Shown here: positions 17,076-29,568 of the stretch, piece by piece
Layout of the letters: every line of letters begins with the position of its first letter
Position numbering within the stretch: the stretch's first letter is position 1
Assembly: GCA_004431415.1 (NCBI GenBank)
Contig: QPMI01000612.1
Location: 1 to 64,000 of the forward strand
Direction: 5' to 3'
DNA length: 64,000 bases
DNA from: Cyanophora paradoxa
Taxonomy: Eukaryota > Glaucocystophyceae > Cyanophorales > Cyanophoraceae
Program-made: the position numbers and the translations under genes
Notes under the pieces: generated by a model
Told to the model about the DNA's origin: nothing
The model's database searches: none
Seen by the model: the letters and a program-made list of their open reading frames with translations, nothing else

Positions 17076-20000
17076 CGCGCCCGCCCTCACAGCCACGTTC
17101 GACAGCCCGGCGCTCATCGCCGGGGCCTACTACGCCGTGTGGGTCGAGGTGAAGAACGCCGCCGGCAAGACCACCCTCAGCGACCCGCTCGTCGTCCGCG
17201 TCTGGCCGAACCAGCCCGACAAGCCGACCATTACCGCTGAGATCGTCGGCGACTTCGACTACGCCGAGAGCACGTACGGCTACACGGTCAAGTTCTCGTG
17301 GACCGTCCCCGTCACGCCCCTCGGCTGGCGCGATACGGACGGGACCATGAAGACCACCTGGGACGCGTCCGGAGGCAACAAGATCACCCAGTACACCCGG
17401 ACGGCCGGCGAGCAGGACGAGACCGTCGACGCCGCCAAGACTGTCGCCCTCACCGACGCGAGCAGCGCTCGGGCCACCACCTGCGATGCTGCCGGCGCGT
17501 GCTCCATCACCTATTCCCAGATCGCCCCGGGCATCATCTACGAGTTCAAGACCAAGAGCTTCAACGGGTGGGAGCTGTCGCAGGAGGCGTCCACGACCCT
17601 CACCCTGTGGCGTGCGTGAAATTTTGGCAAAGCCAGGGTTGCCCCTCTTGCAGTCTCTTACGGTCGCCCCGTGCAGCCGTCAAGCCCTCCGGCCTGAGCG
17701 TCAGCCCGACCGTGTACAACGTCTTGGACGCGAACAAGGGCCCGATGGTGACCACCTCCGACGCCGGCAGCATCAACTTCGGCGCGCCCACCCGCAGCGG
17801 CGGCCGCGACATCGCCAAATACGTGCGCCAGATCTAGAGCTTTCAGATTATGTCGCGCTCCCGCCTGACCGACGCTTCCGCAGACGCTGGAGGTCGCCCT
17901 GCGCTCCGACTACGAGCAGGTGGAGTTCGCGAAGAAGCAGTTCTGCGCCAGCGGCTGCGCCGGCACCCTCCAGTCCCTCGCGTGCATCTTCACCGCGCCG
18001 GCGCGCCGGTGGATGCTCCTCGCGGAGCCCGCAAACTGCCCGATCGGCGAGGCGACCGGCCTCGAGCCGCACACCCTCTACAACGCGACGATCACCTACA
18101 TCAACGCGGCAGGCAACGAGTCCGATGTGCACTCGCTGGACTTCCGCACGAAGTACATCGGCCCGTACCAGCCGCGGCTGCCGAGCAACGGCGACACCGT
18201 CGACATCCAAGTCGTGCAGTCGGAGCCCCTGGACACCACCGCGGACGCGGCCGAGTCGTCGAAGGAGTTCAAGATCAAGTGGAGGCGCCCGTCTTACTCG
18301 GGCGGCCCCAACGTCGCCATCACCGAGTACACCGTCTGGTACCAGGAGGTCGAGGAGCCGGCGAGCGACGTCTGGACCAAGGTTGCGGGTGGTGCGGGCA
18401 CGATTACGGTCGCTGCCGGCACGGACGCGGCGGACGCGACCTACGAGAGCGGCCTCTTCAACGTCGACAAGCGTGGCGTCTCCTACGTGTTCAAGGTGCG
18501 ATGCATCCTACTAGATCTAGACCTGCGCCACAAGTTTGTTCGGCGTATTTAATTTCCTAATTTTGCCTCCCTCCTCTCTGCAGGTCGTGGTCAAGAACGA
18601 GTACGACCTGACGAACGAGACCGTCTCCGATTCCGTTTACGTCAAATGTGCGGGCTGGTTTTCTAATTTACCGGCTGATTCTTCTATTTTACTTCGTGTG
18701 CAAATATTTGACGTTAACGCCGTCGCGTTTGCGCAGACGAGGAGCCGGATGCGCCGGTCGTCGTGATTGACATGGACAACGCGGAGCTGAACGAGACGAA
18801 CGCGCAGCGCTGCTGGGACGTGCCGGTCTCCTGGTCCGTGGAGTACAGCGGCGACGCCGCTCCGAACGCCGCGTCGCTCACGTACGACGTCGTCTGCTAC
18901 GAGACGGCCGTCGGCGCGAGCGCGGCCATCCTGACCCTGACGGACGTGACCGACACCTCCGCCACCATCCAGTGCGCGAAGCCCAAGACGGAGTACACGT
19001 GCGCATCGCTTGGAGCCCCAAGCCCCTCCATGCCGCAACAAGATCTAGAACTGTGGCAGGAAGCTGCGCGCACCCTGACCGGTGCTACTCTGTGTGCAGG
19101 TGCAAGGTCACCGCCAAGAACGCCGACGACAGCAAGGACGCCACCGACACTGAGACGACCCCGGGTGGGCGCTCTTCGGCGGCGGCCTGTCTTCCCCATT
19201 CCAATCCCGTCTTTCTCACGCATTGCGTCCGCAGTCATCACGCCGGGCGTCCCCAGCCCGATCAATCTTGAGCTTACAGGAACAGCAACGCTGCCGACCG
19301 GGAAGCTCACCTGGGGCAGGCCCTCCGACACGGGCGGCGAGGCCGTGGAGTACACGATCGTCGTGTACCCCGATGCGTACACCCAGCCGAACTCGTGGAT
19401 GTCGGCTTCGTACACGTGCGCGCCGAAGCGTTTTCGTTTGTGCTTATTTCAATTTAGCGGGCCTTGATCTCGATCATGGCGCGTCCCCTTCGCAGTCTGA
19501 ACCCGAACACCAACCCCTGGACTCTCTCGGCGCCAGTGGTCGTGTACGCCGGCCTCGGCACCGCGGCCCTTAACCCCGCCTCTATTCACACATCTGCGAC
19601 GTTTGACATGCCGGTCATCGAGTTCGAAGTGCGCCCCGGCACAACGGTCTACGCGAACGTGACCGCCTACAACTCCGCCGGCAACCGCGGCCCGCGCAGC
19701 AGCCAAGTCGTCCGCACCTTAATATTTCTAGCTCGCCTGAAAGTGCACGTAACTGATCCCGCCGCAGATCGACGTCCCCTGCATCGCGCCGACCGTGCCG
19801 CGCGACGTGACGGCGTGGCGGTACAACACCTCCTCGTGCCCGTCCACCACCTGCATCTGGCTCAACTTCACCGAGCCGGCGTACACCGGCGGCGAGAAGT
19901 GCAACGTCACCGAGTACGAGGTCACCGCGACGCCCTCGGGCGATGCGTCGGCCGCCGCCGCCGGCGCTGGTCGCAAGCTCCTGGAGACTGTCGGGGGCAC

Positions 20001-23000
20001 CACTGTCAAGTACAACAACCCCCGCTTCCCGTACCGCGGCAAGTCGCAGCTGGAGAAGCTCACCGGCCTCTTCCCCGCACAGAAGTACCTGTGCGCTGCA
20101 GCTGACTGCCCGTCCCCCGATATATTGCGCGCCAGTTGTAGACGCTCACTCGCTTGCGATGCGCAGGATTACCGACACAGCCTTCAACAACGTCGACGAA
20201 TCAAGTGTGGCCGCAACAGCGGTGATCGCCGCATCTCCTGTGTCGACGGACACCGGCAGCGAGGACCCGGAGTCGCCGCCGCCGCCGCCGCCGGGCACGC
20301 CACCCGGGCCCATCGCCCCGGACGCGCTCGCGCCGCTCCCGGTCCCCATCACGGCGGCCACCGTCTCCGACGCGGACGTCACGATTGACTGGAGCTTCCA
20401 GAAGACGGACCCGCTCTGGCTCGGCGGCGCGTACCCCGAGCTGTACACGAAGACGGTGACCCTGCACCTCTTCAAGGAGGACTGCACGAGCAGCGCCTGC
20501 GGCACCCCCGTCCAGACCTTCCCCGCCACCGTCTGCAGCATGTCCGCCCCGCCGGCGACTGCGAACGACTACCCCGGCGTTTGCGACACGGCGGCGGAGA
20601 AGACTCACACCCTCACGTGCGCCTTGAGCTTTGTTGCGGTTCTTTAAGAGCGATTGCCGCTGGCCTGTTCATTGAATCCCCGGCCCGGGGTCCGCGCAGA
20701 TCTCTCACCCCGGGCACCTACACCGCCTACCTTACGGTCTGATCCCATTCCTCTAATGACGTGTTGGCATATGTATCAACTGACACGTGAATGTTTCGCG
20801 CCGCAGCTCACGAACAGCGCGGACCTCACGAGCTCCGTGCCGGACTCGATCAAGGAGAAGTTCACCGTCATTCCGACTCTCATCGCGCCGACCCCGGCCC
20901 CGAGCCCTGCTCCCGGCGCAACCTCGAACACCGATCTCACCTGGGACAAGGTCAGACAGTTTCTGCAGATGTTCGAGAAAATTGATTTCGAAGCTGGCAT
21001 CCTATTAATATTGTGGTTGTTTGAACCATGATGTTGACATCGGCCCTTGCAGACGGTTAACGAGGACTGGACGGACTTCGTGGCGGGCTACACCATCGAG
21101 TTCCTCCGCGTCGTGTTCGACTCCGCGACCGGCGCGTGCCTGTGGGATCCGGAGACGCCCTATCCGGCGGGCGCCACTGCCGCGGTTGACGGCGACGTGG
21201 CGACCGCGGGCTACGACGCGGCAAGCAACACCATCGCCACCGTGGCCGGCGGCTGCTACAAGATTCGCGTCATCGTTGAGGGCGCGGACGGCGCCGCGGA
21301 CGCCACTGGCGCCTGGATCCATTACCGCGTTCCGGGTGGTGCCATCTGCCCTCCTGCCATCAAGAAGGTCAAGCACCTGCCGATCGCCCGCACGAACTTC
21401 CTCGGCACCGTCCCGGAGTGCGATGGCGGCTCTCCGATCGTCATGTACCAGTTCGTCATCAAGAACATCATCCCGGGCACCGAGCAGACCAAGATCTGCC
21501 GCAAGCGGGCCCCCGGGCAGCTCAAGTTCGGCCTCCCCGAGGACACCGCCACCTCCGACAGTGGGTTCCACAACGAGTGCTGGGACTACTTCACGCCCGG
21601 TCCGCGGCTCGAGTTCCTTCCGCGCGCTTCATCGTTTGCTGACCGCATAGCTGGCGTCGAACGCAGGATATACCTACGCCGTATCTGCCTTGTGAGCTCT
21701 CGTCCGACGCCGCGCCATTGATATTGCTACTGGTGCCGTCGCTCACGTTTCCGTCCTTGCGCAGCATCAAGAACTCCGAGGGCATGTACGCGCAGTCCAA
21801 GTGGGTTCCGTTCCGCACCCCGGCCACGGCGCCCGGCCGCTCGCCGCTGCCCTTCGGCTCCAAGCCGCTGAACGCGACGTACAACCCGGCCACGAACTCG
21901 ATGACGGCCTACATGACCGCCGACCTCGTGCGCATGCGTCCACGCCGCCGTCCCCGCGAATTCAACCCGCGTAATGAGGCAATTCTGCGATCATCCTCTG
22001 ACGAGCGTGCACGTGTGCGGCGTGCAGAACAACTGGCTCTCCGGAGGCTACCTCGACACGACCATCGACCAGAGCACCGTCACGCTGAGCATCTGGGAAC
22101 AGCAGTACTTCGGCATGAACGGCAAGAGGGCCTCCGTCTGCACGCGCTCGTCCGTCATCTCGCAGCCGCAGTCCACCTGGACCTGCGACAGCCTCAAGGC
22201 CAACACTGAATACGCTGCGGTGCGCGCTGCCGTCGACGTTACATCGTCGTGTGAGGGCGCTGTTTGAATGGTTCGTGTGCAACAGGCGATCTACGGCTGC
22301 AACAACGAGGGGCAGTGCACGACCTACGACAAGTTCACGAAGATCACGCTCTCGCCGATCGACTACTGGCCCTCGAACCCCGTGACCGGTGCGCCGCTGC
22401 TCTGTTCTCGGCACGCGATCGCGATCCGACGTCGACGGCATTTGACTTGTGTTTGCGCAGCCACGCCCGCAAGCTCGGTCAGGTTCGCCCACGTGACGGC
22501 GACCTCGGTCCGCGTCTCGTTCGCGGCCGTTGCGGGCGACGCCGTGACCGGCTACGCTGTCTCGGTCTCGAGCGACGCGTCGAGCGCCTGCCCCGCCGCG
22601 GCCGTCGACCCCGTCGCGGCGTCCTCCAGCCCAAGCGCGACCCTCACAGGGCTCGCCATGGACTGCGTCTACACGGTCTCCGTCGTCACCAAGGCCGGGA
22701 GCGCGCAGAGCGCCGCCACCACGGCTCGCTTCTTCACCGCCGGCCCCGTCGCCATCTCGGGCGCCTCCGTGGGCAGCTCCTCGATCACCTTCTCCTGGAC
22801 CGTCAAGGTGCGGTCCACGCCTTTGCACGCGCCTCCCGCCCTCTCTTCGCCGATTAGCGTGTGCGTGTGCGCATCTGACCCCGCGCGTGCAGCCCACCGT
22901 GACGGGCTCGACTGAGAAGACTGGGGGTGTGATCTACGCGCCGTACTACCAGCAGATTGGCGTGGCGAACAAAGCCTACGTCAGGATGCCCTACGTGACC

Positions 23001-24761
23001 AACCCGGCCTCCTCGAAGCAGACTACGATCAAGTACACCATCTCGAACCTCCTCCCGGCCACCGCCTACGTGCGCCGCTTGCTGCGCTTGCGATTGCGCC
23101 TTTCCTGACTCCCCCTGCAGCAAGTGGCAGTGATCCCCATTTACAGCTACTCCATCGACTCGAAGGGCAATGTTCAGACTCCGGCGTACCTGCAGGGCAT
23201 TGTTCCGGAGATCGTCGACGTCGTGACGCTCAGCAAGAGCGGCCAGGTTGTCTCGGGCACCGTTTCTCTCAGCACCTTCATTTCTTCGAACCTGGCATAC
23301 ACCACCGCCGGTGCGCCGCGGCCGCTCGCTGCCTTCTGTATCTGTTGCGGTTGCCAGTTCTCTTATCGACTGCATGGTGGACCGCGCGCAGACGACGGCA
23401 GCGCTGCTCTTTCGTTCTCGCTGGGGGCGACCGTCTCGTGCGCGTCCCTGAACGAGGTGAAGGTGACGCTGCTGGCGGACCAGCTCGCCGCGATCTTCGG
23501 CGTCTCGACGAGCCAGGTCAAGTACACGGACATCGGCTGCAGCGTCAAGGTCGCCCAGCGCCGCTCCCTCCGCGCGCTCCGCTCCGCCGGCCGCTTTCTC
23601 CTCGAGGACGTCGCGGCGTGCATCGAGAGCGACGCGGCGCTCCCGGGGCTCGTCCCCGACGAGGCGTCGGGCGCCCTGGAGGTCGCCGCGGACGCCGGCC
23701 TCCCGCTGTGCACGGCCGACGAGGCGCACGCCGACATCGACGGCGCCGCCGCCGCCGTCCAGAACGAGGTCGAGATCGGCGTCGTCCTGGTAGAGGCGGG
23801 GAGCGGCGCGACGGGCCGCCGCCTGCTCGACGCCCTCGACGCGACCGCGGGCAGCATCCGCAGCCTCCGAGTCCGCGGCCTCGCCATCCTCAGCGCCGGC
23901 GCCCTCGACCTCGGCGCGTTCGGCACCGCCCGCGTCAAGAAGGTCGTCGCCGGCGCCCCGTCGGGCGCCGCCGTCGCCGCCAGCCCGTCCACTGCCGCCG
24001 GCGCCGCCTCGGCGCCGGCCTCCTCCGGCGTCTCGGTCGGCGTCATTGCCGCCGCCGTCGCCGGCGCCGTCGCCCTCGTGGCCATTGCTGTCGTCGCCGT
24101 CGTCTACCGGAAGCTCCGCAACGCGCGCGACGAGGTCATCATGAAGGCGGCCTACGCGGCGGAGCCCGTCGTGTACCCGACGCCGCCGGCCTCGCACCGC
24201 GGCTCGTTCGACTTGAAGGCCGCCGGCCTGCCCTCCCTGCAGCTCCATGTCTCCGGCGAGGACGCTGGCCAGGGCCCGGACTCGCCGGGGATGCCCGCGA
24301 CCAGCGTCAGCCGCCGGCCGAGCAGCACCATCGACATCGGCGACATTGGCGCCGCCATCGAGCTGCCGCGCCACGCGGTGGCGCACGCGGCCGGCATCCG
24401 GAGCCGCAGCTGGCGCGAGGAGGGGCGGCGGGCGAGTGTGACCGCCGCGACGTCGCCCTCGGCAGACGCCGTCTCCCCGACTGCCTCGGAGGGCGGCCAC
24501 GGGCCCCGCCCCCGCTCCGCGAGCTTCCTCGGCCTCGCCCCCACCGCCTTCGTGGACGCCACCGCCGACTCGGTCGTCTCCCTCGCGCCCCCAGGGAGCT
24601 TCGAGCCGGCTGCCGCGGCCGCCGAGGCCGACGAGGGCGAGGCCGCCGGCAAGGGCCGCGTGCCCCGCAGCCGCTCCATCAAGCTGAGCGTGCCGCCGCG
24701 GGCCGAGGACCTGCCCCCGACCGCCCGCCCCGACCAGCTCGACTCCTACCGCATGCCTTGA
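17068..24761 (+). CDS. Fibronectin type III-repeat type I membrane protein, 5' end lost to the insertion
   Basis: A GC-rich host gene read through many short introns (e.g. 17612-17676, 17823-17883, 18496-18583, 18648-18736, 18999-19099, 19165-19234, 19416-19495), all joining in frame. The first exon opens inside an FN3 domain (GAYYAVWVEVKNAAGKTT is its last strands). About ten more FN3-like repeats follow, with W, the GG-x-x-[IV]-x-x-Y turn and Y-x-x-x-V-x-A-x-N motifs. After a non-FN3 region there is one hydrophobic helix near 24033-24108 and a Ser/Arg/Pro-rich cytoplasmic tail ending YRMP. It looks like a cell-surface adhesion or receptor protein. The missing N-terminus (signal peptide and first domains) fits disruption by the viral element. 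The ATG at 17068 is unlikely to be the native start. Confidence 0.75.
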
Positions 24762-26024
24762 GCCCTTTGACCGACGCCCAAGCTAATGCGACCGCCGCAC
24801 AAGTGTTTTCCGTAGGCCTGTAGGTATCGCGATATGCAGATAACACGCAACTGCCGAGCTCGAGTGCCTGAGGCTCGCGGTCGGCAGTTGGATTTTTCAT
24901 GATCACCGAGTCATTCGGTCACAATATTTTCTGTGTTTACGCAGTTAACTTAGTAAGCAGATCTGGATCTGGGTCTTTGTAGTTTAGTCATGGATCGATC
25001 CAAATGAAAAATGTATAGTTTAAAATATCTTGCGTTTGCGCCATCATGGATGATTTTGTCAATCTGTATAGATAAACTAGAAAAGCGCTAGAATCTTGTG
25101 CGCGTGCGTCTGTTCTGCAATGAAGCTCATGAGCAACCCCTCGTGCCACGGTGCACGTGCTTTAAACAATTTCCCTGACTCGGGAGTCCAACGTTAACCG
25201 CGGCCGGGAACTTCGAATTCAGCATGCACTTTAATTCACAGCGAAGTGTCACAGTGTGTGGGGGGGAAGGTGCATTGATATTCTTCGAGTTCGAATTCTT
25301 AGTCCCCCCTAGGACTTGATGTCCCGCCCGGTTTGGCGGATCACCGCACTTTCGCCACCGTACGCGTGGCACCACTTTCTCCAAAACGGTTCAAGTTTAA
25401 CGGCACCACTCCGCTAGGCGCGGCTAGCACAGTACTAGTGAGCAGAGCGTTCGAACTCGAAGCTTAAAACTTTTCGAAACTTTGAAATGAAACGTTTGAA
25501 ACCCGGCCTGCGGCGGGGGCCCCCCCGGGCGGGGCGTGCACGTGCCGCCGCGAGCGCGGGGGTCGCCGCGAGTCCGACGGTCGCGAGTCGCCGAGCCTCG
25601 GAGTCGGAGACACCGTGGCACACATGTTCAGCTGCAGGTCACTGATCATGAGGTGCAGCTGCAGGGGTGAGCGATGCAGCAGCCTGGCAGCACACTACTA
25701 GTTAAATTGGTAACACGCGAGCCCGGGCACCTGCACTGCGCATGCGGCAGGAGCTCGCGCCTTGGGCTCTAGCTGTAGGGGCCTCGAGGCTTGGTCTACA
25801 CGAGCTTGCGGTTGGAGAGTTCAATTTAGTTCCGAGGTTTAGCGCTGACTGGCTGATATGCGCGCGAGCGGTGAACGGACAATTGCAACTGGTTCACTGA
25901 TCACGAGTCAGCGAGACGGAGCCCCCGACGTGGACATTCCAGGACACGACAGCCGTGCCAGCGTGGAGTTGCTGGCCCCGGCGCCGGGGCGGGGCGGGGC
26001 GGGGCGGGGCGGGGCGGGGCGGGG
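24762..26024. other. Intergenic region between convergent genes
   Basis: About 1.26 kb between the FN3 gene and the aminopeptidase gene. It has a hairpin 87 bases after the FN3 stop and a GGGGC pentamer run at its right end. Short frames near 25430-25650 are low-complexity Arg/Pro shadows. No gene supported. Confidence 0.5.
24848..24890. terminator. Hairpin in the 3' flank of the FN3 gene
   Basis: CAACTGCCGA (24848-24857) is the exact complement of TCGGCAGTTG (24881-24890), and the stem extends further inward with two mismatches. GATTTTTC follows. It may affect 3'-end formation, but such hairpins are not required for eukaryotic terminators. Confidence 0.3.
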
Positions 26025-26025
26025 C
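25986..26025. repeat. GGGGC pentanucleotide repeat
   Basis: About eight uninterrupted GGGGC units end exactly at the minus-strand stop codon of the aminopeptidase gene, so they would lie in its 3' untranslated region as GCCCC in the mRNA. The G-rich strand could form quadruplexes. Confidence 0.85.
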
Positions 26026-29000
26026 TAGGCGTCGGAGGGGAGGGCGGCGTCGACGCGCTGGAAGTCGGCGAGGAAGGCGCGCATGAGGGCCACCATGTGC
26101 CCCACGTCCTCCGCCCCGCACGTCTCCCGCACGCTGTGCATCGCGAACTGCGCGCGCGGCGGCTGGCGGTCAGCCCAGCGCGCGAAGAGCGCAGCGGGTA
26201 ATCATGAGGCCGGCGGGTGAGCGCGCCTGCGGGTTGCCGATGTCGACGGTCCGCACGCCCGTGCGCATCGCCAGGATCGGCTGCCGGGGGGTTCGTTCAA
26301 GGAGGGCGGGCGGGCGGGGCGGGGCGGGGTGGGGCGCGGGGCGGGGGCGGACCCCGATGGTGGAGCCGCAGGGGCTGTCGTTCCGCACCACGAACTCCTG
26401 CCAGCCGGCCCCGCGAGGGGCGGGGTCAGCCGCAGGGGCGACAGACGGGGAGCCCCCGCGGGGGGGACGGGGGGCGCCTGGAAGGGGATGGCGTTGCGGC
26501 GGCAGAGCTCGCGGACGATGAAGCCCGTCACCAGGTTCGTCGCGTACCTGCCGGCCCCGGCCGCGCGCCCCCGTCACGCGCAGCACGCGTGCGCCGCAGC
26601 TCTGACCCGGGTCCGATGGGCCGCCCCTCCCGCCACAGCTAACTGACTGACTAAATGACTGACTGGCCTCACTAGTGGACGCGGGGGGCGGGGCAGGGGA
26701 GCGGGTGGCGGGGATGGGGGCGGCTGGCGGGCGGCACCGCTGGTTGGCGTTGCTCTTGATGACGGGGCCCTTGTTGATCGCCACCCGGTGGTTCTCCTCG
26801 TGCTGCCCCCGCCCTCAGCTGCACGCGCCCCGGGCGGCGCCCCGCGCCCCGCGCCGCGGACCTTCTCGGCGTAGTTGGGGTGGCACCCGTGCGCCATGTC
26901 CGCCGAGATGATGAACGAGCGCCGCGCCGCCACCTGCCGCCCCCGCCCCCGTCGCCGCCCGCCGGTGAGCTACGGGGTGGTGACAGAGCGGGGCGGGGCG
27001 GGCTGGGGCGTCGGCGTGGCGGAGCCTCGGGCCTCGGGTTGTGCGAGGGGGCGTGAGGAGGGGGCGGGGCGAGGGCGCGCGCCTCGAGGGCGTCGTCGGG
27101 CGTCGAGGCGCTCTTGAACGCCAGCGCCACCCTGCCGCCGAGGCGCCGGCGGGGGTTCAGCGAGGGGGCCCGGTGGCGCGGGGGCGGAGCGCGGGGCACC
27201 GGCGCATGGCCTCGGGGATGAGGGGCGAGCTCGCCCCGTGCGTCGACTCGCTCCCCACCTGCCGGCGCGCCCCTCAGCCCCGCCACGCCCCCTCCCAGCC
27301 CTCCCCTCCGCTCTCGAGCACGCGCGAGGCGACGTGCGCTCGGATGCGACGCGCTCGAGCAGCCGAGGCGCGCTGAGGGAGCGGCGGGGGCGCGCGGCAC
27401 CTCCTCGTGGTCGAAGAGGGCGACGAGGGCGACGCCGTCGTCCGACGCCGCCGCCCCGCCGGCCGCGTACTCCACCAGCGCCTGCCCGCCCGCCTCAGCC
27501 GCCCCGCCCGTGCTCCGCCTCCGCGCGCAGCGACAGGAGCCCGAGGCCTCTCCTCTGGCTCCTCTCTAGCCCCCTCTAGCGATCCAGGCGCCGGCCTCTA
27601 TGAGGGAGGTCGCGAAGGCTCTAGGGGCGCCCCGCGTCCGGCGGGGTGCGGGGGCGGGGCGGGGTGGGCGGGGCCGGCGGGCCTTGGTGGCGCAGAAGGA
27701 GGAGTTGAGGTTGTCGAGGCGGGCGGAGAAGACGAACTCGCCTGCGCGCGGCCGGCGGTCAGCAGCCGGCACCGCCTCCTCGGCGCCGGGCCGGCGCAGC
27801 GCGCAAGCAGCGTGCCGGCGCGTGTAAGAGAGCCATAGAGCAACAAGACGGGGCGGTGTGAGGAGGGGTGGGAGGGGGGAGCGCGCCGTTGAGGCCGCCG
27901 AGGGTGCCGGGCTGGACGTCGAAGACGGAGAGGTCGAGGTCCACGATCGCCCCCGCTGCGCCCCCCGCGCCCCCTCGCACCCCGCCCCTGCCCCGCCCCC
28001 GAGCCCGGCCCCTGCGTGGGCCGGCGGGGAGCATAGAGAAGCCCCCCCGGGAGGCCTGTGGGAGGCCCGGCGCCGGCCCCCGGCCCGGACTTGTCTCCGC
28101 CACAGCCCGCCCTGCTCCCCTCCAGGGGCCCCGGCGCGCACCGTCGACGCCGAGCTGCCTGGCGAGGGCCGCGAGGAGCGCCGGGTGGTGCCGCTTCCCC
28201 AGCGGCAGCTCCGCCCCCGCCCCGGCTGCCGGCCAGCGCGAGGGACGGTCAGGCCGGCGCTCGAGGGAGGGGGGCCGAGGGGGAGGGGCGGGGGCAGGGG
28301 GCGGGCGGACGGGCGGGCGTGGCGGCGGCGTCCTTCTTGGCCTCGCCCTCGAGCTGCTGGGCGAGGATGGGGAGGAAGTGCGTCTGCTTGTTCATCTTGA
28401 ACGCCTCCCGCTGCGCCCCGAGCCGCCCGCCTCGGCGAGGCGCGGCGCTCGAGGGCAGCGCGGGGCGCAGCGGCGGCGGCGCGCCTCGTCGGGGGACTGG
28501 AGGTGGATGGCGAGGTTCGGGACGCGCAGGATGGGCCTGCCCGCGGCCCCCGCTCGAGGACGGGATGGAATGGGGGGCCCGGTGGCGTGCGCGCTGCGCA
28601 CTCGCGGATCTCGACGAGGCGCTGCTTGAAGGAGCCGTCCGCCTCGCGCACGATCACCTTCCCCGCCACCGACAGGTCCCGGTCGAACCACGTGTGCCTG
28701 GCCCCCAGCGCCCCAGCCCAGCCGGCCCCGCGTGAGCGGAGCGGAGGGGAGAGGGGCGAGCCGGGGCGGGGCGGGGCGGGGCGCGGGGGCGCACCAGAGG
28801 CCGCCGCCGTAGAGCTCGACGCCGACCTGGAGGAAGCCCTGCTTGGCGACCGCCGAGACGGGCTTCACCCGCGGGCACGGGCTGTCCGTGTGCGCCCCGA
28901 TGATCTGCCGCCCCCGTCGCCCCCTGCCAGCGCCGGCGGGGCGCGCTGCGGCACGCGCGGCGCGCCTTGAAAGCGTTCCCGGCCTCGTACTTGCCGCCGA

Positions 29001-29409
29001 CGACGAAAGAAACGATGGTCGACATGTTTCGCGTCTGCGGAGCGGCGGGACCGGTTCGTGGGGGGCGGCGTACAGATCCGCATTCGGCCAGTGGGCGGGA
29101 ATGGAGCGCGCACGTAGTAGTAGCGGCCGCCGCGCTTGAGCTCGCCGTTCCACGACTTGTGCTCATTGATGCGGACGAAACCGGCCTTCTCGAACATCTG
29201 GCGCGCTTGCTCTGCGCTCGGCATGAGCGAGAGATGCGAAGGCACGGGTGCAGAGACGTCGGACGCGGCGTGCTGACCGACGGCATGGTACGGGCTCGGT
29301 GAGCCGTTCAGGAACTGCACCGCCTGCGACGGACTTCAGAGCGGGTTCCAAGGGCGGTGCGCGGCGTCGATCGCACCTCCGCAGCGAGCGCTGGCGTGGG
29401 GGCGGACAT
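26025..29409 (-). CDS. DNPEP: Aspartyl aminopeptidase (peptidase M18)
   Basis: Minus-strand gene with many introns, from the ATG at 29409-29407 ([11 protein letters not shown]) to the TAG at 26027-26025. First intron is 29376-29324. Reassembled exons give the family landmarks in order: [49 protein letters not shown] with its zinc-binding His, [100 protein letters not shown] and finally [10 protein letters not shown] near the C-terminus. The enzyme is a cytosolic zinc peptidase that removes N-terminal Asp or Glu. The intron after AGNAFK (28965-28905) starts with GC. It is divergent from the SLD5 gene with a 159-bp spacer. No broken exon noted. Confidence 0.9.
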
Positions 29410-29568
29410 CTTCTTTGACGGGGGGGGGGGAAGAAATGGGCCAGTTGCAACGCGCGAACGCGGGAGTCGAAAGCGAGCGACCGGCGCGCTAGCTAGGGGC
29501 GCGGATAGTGCAGCTTAGGTCGCTGACAGCAGCTGACACGACCACAGCGTACGGAAGGGGCGCCGCGC

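Noticed and set aside
17049-17240. Start of the FN3 gene at an ATG within the palindrome
   Set aside because: The 17049 frame differs from the FN3 frame and ends quickly. The FN3 frame is open at 17068 but begins mid-domain, so neither is a convincing native start.
22854-24500. 548-codon minus-strand open frame opposite the FN3 gene
   Set aside because: Arg/Gly/Ala-rich shadow of the plus-strand coding sequence in very GC-rich DNA, with no motifs. The plus strand carries clear FN3 domains and a transmembrane helix.
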